Shown here: piece after piece, positions 55,291 to 64,000 of the stretch | Layout: every line of letters starts with the position of its first letter | Position numbering within the stretch: the first letter of the stretch is position 1 | Assembly (NCBI RefSeq): GCF_041146795.1 | Contig: NC_135187.1 | Location: 23,917,056-23,981,055 of the forward strand | DNA from: Maylandia zebra | Taxonomy: Eukaryota > Chordata > Actinopteri > Cichliformes > Cichlidae | DNA length: 64,000 nucleotides | Direction: 5' to 3' | Notes under the pieces: generated by a model | Seen by the model: the letters and a program-made list of their open reading frames with translations, nothing else | Databases searched by the model: none | Told to the model about the DNA's origin: nothing | Program-made: the position numbers and the translations under genes

Positions 55291-56434
55291 GAAGAGAAAA
55301 TGTCCAAAATGTTCTCTTCTTCTTTTGATTATGCATGTTTACAGCAGAGCCATAGTAATAGGCTTGTTTCTGCTAGTTTCATTTAGATTGTAAATAATCT
55401 AAATGAAAGACTGAGCAAATATCAGTTTAGCGAACAACTGAAGGCAAAACAGGCATCGTACTGCAGGGTTTGAAAACACCAAACTAGTATTAATCAGTAC
55501 TGCAACATAACAAACGTGATTCCTAATCAAAAGATAAGAATTTGACATAGTCAGTTTTTTTGTATCGTTTCAGGTAAACATGTTCTTTACCAAATAATAA
55601 TTGACATGCCAGTAAAACGGTTTTAAATTAAAAAGACACAGGAAGTGGAGAGAAGGAAAGAGAGAATGAGAAGGAGCAAAAGGTTTTCAAAGAGAGTTCC
55701 TAGTTTTTGGCTCTTGTGGTGAGCTGTGTGTAATTTTTGCAGCTTCCTCTTCTAACCCCCCTGCAAACAGGAGTAGCGCAAGAGGGAGGGAGAAAGTAAA
55801 AGAGGGAAGGGTGGTTGACTGATTATGTGCTCAAGAGGTGTGTGTGGTGAGGTACACAGCTCTCTCTCTCTACTGCTTTAAGAGCTTTACCGCTTCAGCC
55901 AACATCCTGAAGCAGGCCTCTCTTCACTCCTCTCCCCTCTCTCATCCAGACCAATGTATGGACTCCAGGAGCTTGAGTAGACGCAGTGAGGAAAGCAACT
56001 TTTCAAAAGAGAGATAAACGGTGGGAGGGAAGTCTGCTGTTGGCTTCCTGGGCTGAGCTGCATGTGCTGGCTGGCCGGGTGTTGGAGTTACAATAGGAAA
56101 CAATTGCCTTTTTTCCTGTGTGTGTGTGTTTTTGTATCCACCCCTCACAAAGAACAGCTGGACTACGAACTGGACTGGAGAAAGACTTCTGGATGCAGCA
56201 GCAAAGTGGAGGATCAGCCAAAAGAGGACAAGTGAAAGTGATAAAACAGAGGCTGGAGCAGCAGGAGTTGGACTGAGAATACAGGAAGAAGACAGAGGCA
56301 GAGCATTCAGGGACAGAAAAATATAGAAAGGGCAAAAGGAGAAATTGATCTCACTCCCTTGCCAGTTCTCCCAGGTGTGGTGGAACCTTCTTCCATCTCT
56401 CTTCTCCCATCCCTTTACCTCTCTTGACCCTGAC
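55291..56434 (+). other. Angiopoietin upstream region and presumed 5'UTR
   Basis: Purine-rich DNA with a CTCTCTCTCT run near 55861 and a TG run near 56119. Promoter and 5'UTR of the angiopoietin gene must lie here or further upstream if a leader exon exists. No transcription start can be assigned. A 173-codon minus-strand ORF across it is a shadow. Confidence 0.4.
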
Positions 56435-59400
56435 ATGGGCCGCCTGCTGGCCCTGACCTTCACCTACCTGGCCTATGTGCTGGCCATCGCGATTGCCTCA
56501 GAGCGCCAGCAGCACCGTGTGCAGCACGGCCCCTGCAGCTACACTTTCATCCTCCCTGAGGTGGAACACTGCCATCCCTTAAAGGACTTCCAGGTCACAA
56601 ATATCCTGCAAAGGGACTCCCCACCTGAGGCCGAGCCCGATACAAGCCAAACCAAGGAGAGCAAGGCCCAAAAGGAGAGGCCTTCCTGGCAAGAGAGGAA
56701 GCTGCAGAGTCTGGAGAGTGCCATGGAGAATAACACTCAGTGGCTGCAGAAGGTAAGGTTTCTGAACTGTTGACTAAGGCGACCACTTCCTCCTGCCATA
56801 CCGTGTTCTTCTTGTCTTTTTTTGCAATGTCGCTTTCAGCTCGCAGATCTTCAAACTAAATGCTGTAGAAGCACCGGATGTCCACAGAGTGCTCCATCCG
56901 ATAACATCTGTTGACAAGCCCTCATTATTGATAAGTTCACTGCTTAGCTGGGATTTCCTGGATGCTTGCTGTATGGATATCTGGCTCCATGACAATACCT
57001 AGTGTATGAGTGTGTGTCTGAATTTAAGACCACTGGGATGTCAGAACTCCCTGTTGCATGCAAGTGGAAGAAGAATGGATAAAAAAAAAGTTTTATAATA
57101 TCATCACATGGTTAAACCTTCTAAATGAGTGTTTTCGCCCCCACGAGCAACAAGTATACAAAACTTCTACTCTTGACTCATGTTTTAGTGGATTTATGAG
57201 CCAAAGTCAACTCAAATGCTCTCTGTACCAAACCCAATGTACATAAAAACAGTATCATCCTTTCTCAGTAAGATGGTGTTGGACACATTTTGTCCTCATT
57301 GGATTGTTAGCCTTTGTAGCTCCGGTTGACTCAGATTATGACTGAGTAAAATGAAATGATGTAATGTAAAATGGCTTCACAGTGGAGTTTCCATTCCTAA
57401 GGTTATCTGGGCAGGGAATCAGTGTTGGGCCATTGTTTTGGACAGACTGACTGAGTGACTGACAGGTCACCCCTCTCCACCCATCTGTCTATTCTCGTCT
57501 CCATCTCCGCCAGTATATTTATGGTATGCGTTAATCCCCAGTTTGATTATAAGAATTTGTGTTGGGTGTTTAGACTGGCCGACTGAGTGCAAACACATAT
57601 CTGAGGATATGAAAATGTGGTTTTGTGAATGCCAAAATGTTTCCTCCGTTGCTGTCACTTCACCCTTCCCACCATATACACTCATTTTTAATTCTTTCCT
57701 TTCCCTCCTGACAATTCTTTTCCATCCAACTTTGTCATTTCTATCCGCACCTCTGATGTGATGAATGTGTCTCATCGATCATGAGCTCTCAAAACCTTCT
57801 CCCATTCTGCTCACGTTCACCTGAAATGGAATCGAAACACACACATAAAAGCACACACTGATATACCCCTGTGTATTCGCTCTGCGTGATACTCCATCTA
57901 TGAACTGGAGTCACGCCTTCCATAGGAAGCATCTCGTGGGGTCATATTATAAATATATACGTGTGTGTTTGAAATATGGAAAAAGGAAGAAAAAAACACT
58001 TTGTCCTCACGCATATCGTTTACAAAGCTCGAGCTGAACTGTAGAATTTAAATCTTCACATGCTGCTCTCATCTTGGACTCATCTTGGACTCTAACTTTC
58101 CACTTTCTCCACCAGAGATGTGATATAAGCGGCTATAAACAAAAAGCAGTAAAACAGTCCCACAACATGTACAGAAAAGCCTCTGCTGACACACATCGCG
58201 CTCCGTTGCCAACATCCTCCACATAACGTCTGGAATGAAACTAAACGATCCAACATTTCAACAAGTAACCCCCAGCAGACTAAACTGATGCATAAATGAT
58301 CAAACTGTAGGTGGGATTTCAACAAAAACACAGCATTACTCTAGAGAGACCTTTCTTTTCAATTGCACAAGGGTACGCTGAACTTTGACCCCAGATGGCA
58401 AAGCTTTTTCAGCACCTTGTGAGGCTCATTAAGCCTATCTGCATTCTGCAGGTTTTGGAGGAACGTGGTGGTATGGATCTGGAAGAGCTTCAGGCACATG
58501 TATGAGTGTGTGTCGGTGTTTCTGTGAAACCTACGATCTCCCTCAAAGCTCCCCTGGGATGCTACGACCCTTACTGTGAGCTTTCTACCAAAACCCTATG
58601 AAAGAAAACACACACCCACGCATACAGATTTAGGAGCACACACACACACATACTAATCCACCATGTTCCACAGAGTAAACTCTGAGTGAAGTCCAACAGG
58701 ACTGTATTAATGCTCCAGATTCCTCCTGGTGTTTCCAAGAAGAAACTGGTGTTTGTTTTCTTTTGGAACAACCCCCAACATCACCCCCATCGTGTCCCTT
58801 TTGCTCTCTGCTGCCCTGAGGGCTTGGCTGCTTTTCTTAGTATGTTTCAGAGGCTGTGGTTATTATGCTAATGCAGAAATATTGCACAGATCAAGGTAGC
58901 TAGCTGACCACTGGTGACCTGATATTTTGGCTGCTCAATATTTCATTAAACCAAAGTATTTCTACCACATTACTTACATCACTCGATTGGGCTCCATTAA
59001 CTTTCATAGACTTACACACATTTTTCCTTCGTAAGTGGTCTGATTCTGACTGCTGAATTATTAAATCTTAAGTGCTCATCTCAATTACAAAGACACAGTT
59101 TCACTTATGCTGCAGTTTTGTTTAGTTGAGTTTTTCTTTTTCTTTACCACAGTCTGTGGGTGTCTTGGCAGTCCTCACAGCAATAAATAAAGTGACACCG
59201 AGACAAGAATAAAATTCTGCCCTCATGCTACTGGCTGTGTTGGTGCTTTGAGCTAAATTGTAATGTCAGGACCCCAGCTGTCCGATTTATCCAGTAATAG
59301 ATCCAGACATTGCAGTCAAAACTACAAAGGTTAGTGTTGTCATGGTGTTAAAGGACAATTCAGGGTATCTCCGAAGTTACTGGGATGCATTTTTGGACTT

Positions 59401-62400
59401 TCTAAAAATATACCTATCCCTAAAAAAATATTGCATTAGCTAACATCTGGTAGCATGCTTCTGTTCTTGGTACCAGACCCATCATTAGAAAAACATAAAT
59501 ACGAGCATAAGATGGAGAGATGAACATCACCCTGCAGCAGATAATAATGCAGATATCAGTGACAACAGATACACCACAGGTTAAGCGAAACACAGGATGA
59601 AGGGTGGAGCTGATGTAGAGGTGGGTTGCAAAGTGGCTTGGAGTTGTCCCGCAGCTGGAGATAAACAGATCTGCTGGGACCTCAGTTGAACTAATGCTGT
59701 TTAACATTGCTGCCAGTCCATCTATTAACTACTAAGATGTGAATAACATGATGAAAAATCAAAAAGTCTGGATTCATCAGGTGGGTGTGTCTGTTTTTTT
59801 CCTGACAAGCAGGAACTGCCAACCCCAGGTGAAAAACAAAATCAGCAGCCACATTGATTTATATTCTTTGTCGTTGCCCTGTTCAACCTACAGAACATGG
59901 TGTCAACCAGAGGCAAATCTTTTAACAGACTTTGCTGCTGTGAAAACAGGTCGCAGTGTGAAATGCATCTAGAGTTTTTTGTACACTGCACAGCTTAAAC
60001 AGACTCTCTGTCTCTTCCATTGCATAGAGGTGGTGGCAGAAAAAATCTGTATGATTAAAGAGCAAGTCACAAAAGTTTCACACAGAAGTTTCTCTAGATT
60101 TCTGCTTTTGCACTGTCAAATCACTATTTCCATTCTCGCAGTCGTACCCATCCTGTTGCGCCTCCGTCTATCATGGTCATTTGCCAAAACAACGTGCACA
60201 CATGTTTCCCCTCCCTTCTGCAATTGTAACCAAGAACAAGCGCGTCCATTTGCTCAGTAATTAAGATATCAGGGAAGTCCTATGATTTTCTCAGCACCGA
60301 TCCCTTCTCTCTTTCGTATATACACAATAAAACGGAATTATGTTACATCCCAAAAGCAATTTATCTGGCTGCATAGTGCAGCGAGCGACAGCAACAGCGA
60401 GCGAGCATTTGGCAGAAGGGGGATGGAGTACATCAAGACTTCTGAATTGAGCTCTGGAAGAAAGGATGTAATAGGAACACTTTGGACAGGCAGGCCGATA
60501 GCAGCCCTGAATGCATAAGGCTGATTACGATGCAGGGATCTTTGGTTCTTCTTTGGAGTCTGCTTTAATCCGCTTGGTAATCTCTTCATAACCTTCATTA
60601 TGAACGGATTCCCCCCCCCCGCAGTCTCAGTTGTCCTAAAATAGTAAAATATGAGGGAGGGATTTACAGAGAAAGATTGAAGGGAGACACTTTAAAAGAA
60701 TGGGAAAGTTCAAGAGACAAAGAGAAAGATTACTAGCAAGCAAACAGTTTGAGTGCAGATTCATCTCTATTATCCCACTTAAGTTAGTATTTTTTAAACT
60801 TAATAGAAAGAATTATAATGACCCCATTCCTCCACATATTTTTTTAGGCGAAGAAACAAACAAGCAAACAAATAAACCACCAAACAAACAATTGTCTGGT
60901 TTGAATTTCCTTCGATTTTTGTGGATAGCCACTCATTAGCTGGATAATTTTGAGTGCTTTCTCCTCAGAGACTTAATTTTCCACTTGTGTGGTTTAATGA
61001 GTACAGTCTGATCTTTTCTCCCCAGAAAAATCATAAATATTAATGTTCTCGAGTTCGATATTCTACTCTGCTTTATTGCAAAAGGCACAGGCCATTGCCC
61101 GTTAAACGTCAAACAAAACTGTATCATTCACAGTAGAAAAAGTGAAATTGGACTTCCTGATGCCGTTTTCTCAAACAGACCACATTAATAAGAAAATCTA
61201 TTTATTGGAACAAGATGGATGTCATCCTATTTTTACTCCCGGTGTAACATATGATGGGTTTTAGCCAATGCTTCTCTCTCGGTGCTTGTGATTGATTACA
61301 GAGTTTAGGTGACTATCCCTGAAGTCCTGCTCATGAATATCTTGATGTCAAACTCCCAGTATATGCTTTCGCTTCTCTTTCTGCATACCCACTGAAATGC
61401 CTATATATTCCATCATTTTATGAATGTTAGGTGATTGGCCTGAGGTAAACCTGTAGATGGATGGATAGATGAGTGGAAATACACTGCAAATGCCCCGGGG
61501 ATACTAAATTCTGTGACTCCATCACAGTGTCTGAAAAGATTGAGGTAAAAAAAAAAGGGCACACGACTTCAAGGTTCAGTCTTTCATACTGCATCAATGT
61601 CCTAGTGAATACATAAAGCACATTGCCTGCTAAAATCAAGCAGCAATCCCTTGGGGCTGAAAAATGAATTGTCAAAAAACTGCAGTTCCCCTAGTGGCCA
61701 TTTGAGGCCAGCTTCAAGTAAATCAGTAAGCCCTCATAGACTTTTGTGTTAAAATGCTCAACTTTAGCCACTAAAATAACCTTTTACAGCCTGGCAGTAA
61801 ATACAGTGCTCATCTGAACACAGATCCTGCCCCAGGGCCGTACAGCTATCTATTTCCTTATGCGGTCGATCATTATCTCTCTACTATTAATAACACAAAG
61901 AAGTGAAAGATTTCTTCCAAATCTCTCAACAAAGTCATCCACTTGTGTCCTGCACTCCTCCTCCTGCTCTTAATGACTTAGAGTTGTACTGAAAGTCTGA
62001 GGTGTACAAGATGAACAGGAATGGAGACAGCAGCAGAAGTGATCCTTCTTACTATTTAGATGGGAGTAAACCCTCTGCAGTATGTGGATGATTGTATTTA
62101 GATTTGTTCTGTATGTAACTGTGGAAGGCCAAGAGAAGTTATTCCATGCATTTTCAATAGGACCAAAACTAGTCTCTCCAGTACTTCTGTTGCATACAAT
62201 ATGAGAGCAACTGCTCGATAGTCTTTATGCTCTGATAGTGTTGACGTCTCTGGTGCAGGAACCAGACAGGATGTTTGCTATCTACTCCTTCTTCAAAATG
62301 GCGTCATAAATGGCGTTAGGATCACAGACACAAGGCAAGCACCAGGAGGAGGCCAGGAGTCTTAGTTAAGTAGGGGGAGGAAGGGGAAGAAGAGGAGAAA

Positions 62401-64000
62401 GGAAAAAAAAATCAGTAAAGGTAGTGAGTGTGTGTGGAGGGCTGTGAACTAAACCTGCAAATGAGGTAAAAAGGTTTACCTCATTTGCCCTCTCCAGGTT
62501 GCTCACTGGTTGTCTGTCTGTCACCTTAAAACCAGTGATTTGTTTTTCATTCTTCTCATTCTGCTCAACTTTAACCTCCAGCTTCCTCCTGTAGGAATCC
62601 TTGCATTTCCTCAGCTTCACTGTTAGGTCCCTCTGAACTCTCCTCAGTTCCTTCCCGTCCCCACGTTTAAAGTCTTTCTTATTATTATTCAGGAGCCTTT
62701 TCAGGCTACTAGTGATCTGAGGATTATTGTTCGCAACTGCATGGATTGGATTTTTGCAAGGCCTACATTAAGTGTTGTGACTGTTGATTGACCGATGTGC
62801 CATACACACAGCTTCCTATGCTATTTACTGACCACAGCTGCCAACAAAGGCAGCTGTAGCTGGTAGTCAACTACTGTCTGAGAGTCTTCACCTCTGTCGT
62901 TTCCAATCACTTTGCTCACAACTTAGCACTCGACTCCCTCTGGTCTAAATGTGGTGGTTCTGACTCCATAAAATTAAAATGCTAATGCTGAGGCTTCACA
63001 ATTTCCACAAACTAATGGGTGACTTCATGGTGGCCACCTCCATCCTTCATATGCAGTGCATGGATAAAATCTGGTTATTACCAACACAGAATGAGAAAAT
63101 TATCAGCCTGTTCTCCCCACAGCTGGAGAACTTCATCAACGAGAATGTGCGCTCCGGGGTGGAGGAAATAAAGAGAACTGCGGTACACACCCAGACAGCT
63201 GCCATGCTCGAGATGGGAACCAACCTCCTCAGCCAATCAGCAGAGCAGACTCGTAAACTGACAGATGTTGAGACCCAGGTAAGCCTATCAGCAAAGACCA
63301 GAGCGAACCTATTTGCAGCCAGTCCAAATGAAAAACTGTGGGGGCCACACCCATGTAAAAAAACAAATGATGTCACTTGGGAAACGCTCGGTGAACAGCT
63401 AATTAAATGTAAATCAGATGTAACCCGCTGAGAAGCCATGCCCAAAGGTGGCGGGAAATGCTCTAAAACAGCTGGTATTTGGTCCTGCAGGCTCTTGATT
63501 GACACAGTGAGTCGAGCTTTGCGTCTGACAACAAGCCAATTAAAACACAAAGCTTGGTAGCACAACACAGATGTGTCTTCAATTATGCCACAGATTTTGT
63601 TATTACAGACCAGGCTGTTTTTGGTCCCGTTGCTTTCTTTCTCTCTTATCAAAGCTTATATAAAATTTGCAACCTGTGCAAATAATCCGAGCAGCTTTGT
63701 TCAAGTTTTTGTTTTAACCGCGACTTCAAAACATGTCACAGGTGCACATGAGATCATCCTTGCTTAAGTTTTGATTATAAGATCAAAGAAGGCAATTTCA
63801 CGAGCTTTGTGATGGACAGTTTATCCCCAAGGGTCCTTTTTATGAATTCCCGGCGAGCGCCCTTTATTTTTCCACTCCACATCTCTCACCGTTCTCATTC
63901 AATCTTCTTTAATGTGTGATAGATTTTTTTTCTTGCTTATTGTTTTTTTTATCAATCTATAGGTGTTAAACCAGACAAGCCGCCTGGAGATTCAGCTACT
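56435..64000 (+). CDS. Angiopoietin, 5' part (exons 1, 2 and start of 3), angpt2-like
   Basis: Secreted ligand of the Tie2 receptor in vessel growth and stability. Exons 56435-56752, 63123-63278 and 63963 to the window end, GT-AG, phase 0. Residues 1-22 are a signal peptide (MGRLLALTFTYLAYVLAIAI). Then VQHGPCSYTFILPE, LQRDSPPEAEPD, MENNTQWLQK and, in exon 2, GTNLLSQSAEQTRKLTDVE, leading to VLNQTSRLEIQL. These are the N-terminal superclustering and coiled-coil motifs of the family; the fibrinogen-like domain lies downstream. The Cys spacing in LPEVEHC and MENNTQWL favour ANGPT2 over ANGPT1, while SRLEIQLL resembles ANGPT1, so the paralogue is uncertain. The start is the only good ATG, with G at -3 and +4. 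Confidence 0.9.
61672..61805. repeat. Dispersed fish repeat fragment
   Basis: AGTGGCCATTTGAGGCCAGC, TTGTGTTAAAATGCTCAACT and TTTTACAGCCTGG are landmarks of a common fish repeat; probably the 3' part of the family seen at 38130-38545. Confidence 0.5.
62300..62700 (-). mobile_element. LINE-derived fragment, antisense
   Basis: The minus strand reads LRKCKDSYRRKLEVKVEQN, then KQITGFKVTDRQPVSNLERA and NEVNLF. The pattern (AKDSYRRKLE..LQQN..ITGFK..RANELN) is the linker before the RT domain of fish non-LTR elements. The rest of the element is not recognisable, and it is too short to act. Confidence 0.65.
63279..63962 (+). other. Angiopoietin intron 2
   Basis: A 684-bp intron with GTAAGC donor and CTATAG acceptor. 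Nothing else was recognised in it; the 150-codon ORF that runs from exon 2 into this intron stops at 63431. Confidence 0.75.

Larger units (their letters stand above)
56753..63122 (+). other. Angiopoietin intron 1
   Basis: A 6.4-kb intron with GTAAGG donor and CCCCACAG acceptor, as long first introns are usual in this family. It contains repeat fragments at 61672-61805 and 62300-62700. No nested gene was recognised. Confidence 0.8.

Noticed and set aside
55942..56463. 173-codon minus-strand ORF over the angiopoietin leader and start
   Set aside because: Antisense to the clear signal-peptide start, of biased Ser/Leu composition, and without any domain.
63047..63652. 201-codon minus-strand ORF
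   Set aside because: It is the complement of angiopoietin exon 2 and intron 2; the plus-strand exon has family motifs and splice sites.

Overview
The window is nuclear DNA of a ray-finned fish, most likely a percomorph. It has small phase-consistent collagen exons (36, 45 and 54 nt, each starting on a Gly codon), canonical GT-AG introns, and many degraded fish-type transposons. Nothing bacterial, plasmid-like or CRISPR-like is present. The species cannot be read from the sequence.

Three protein genes are supported. (1) Positions 1-8578 (+) hold the last 20 exons (499 codons plus stop) of a collagen XIX alpha-1 gene (col19a1), ending in the type XIX C-terminus (CNPADC) with a 3'UTR to about 9475. 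(2) Positions 13021-32050 (-) hold a complete collagen IX alpha-1 gene (col9a1) of the short form: 32 exons and 691 codons, from a signal-peptide exon through COL3-NC3-COL2-NC2-COL1-NC1. The two genes are tail to tail about 3.5 kb apart, the same arrangement as COL19A1/COL9A1 on human 6q13. (3) Positions 56435-64000 (+) hold exon 1, exon 2 and the first 38 nt of exon 3 of an angiopoietin gene, closest in its first exon to ANGPT2, with a 6.4-kb first intron.

The 24 kb between col9a1 and the angiopoietin gene has no gene I can support. It is filled with decayed mobile elements: a Tc1-like copy (34.1-35.0 kb), a 276-bp TTAA-flanked MITE (39.9 kb), a 5'-truncated LINE (42.3-43.2 kb), a Tc1 transposase fragment (45.7 kb), antisense LINE fragments (46.1-46.6 and 54.3-55.3 kb), and a two-copy unnamed repeat (50.7 and 53.0 kb). 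Inside col9a1 intron 6 lies the best-preserved structure: a 2.2-kb hAT-type element with an exact 8-bp target duplication, into which a 1.27-kb pogo-like element with TA duplication has inserted.

Col19a1 and col9a1 products are minor fibril-associated collagens. Col9a1 assembles with alpha-2(IX) and alpha-3(IX) on type II collagen fibrils of cartilage and vitreous. The angiopoietin is a secreted Tie2 ligand and is unrelated in function. I found no undescribed biological system. The most notable points are the apparently short-form-only col9a1 (no NC4/TSPN exons noticed upstream), the nested transposon pair, the palindromic MITE, and several perfect hairpins.
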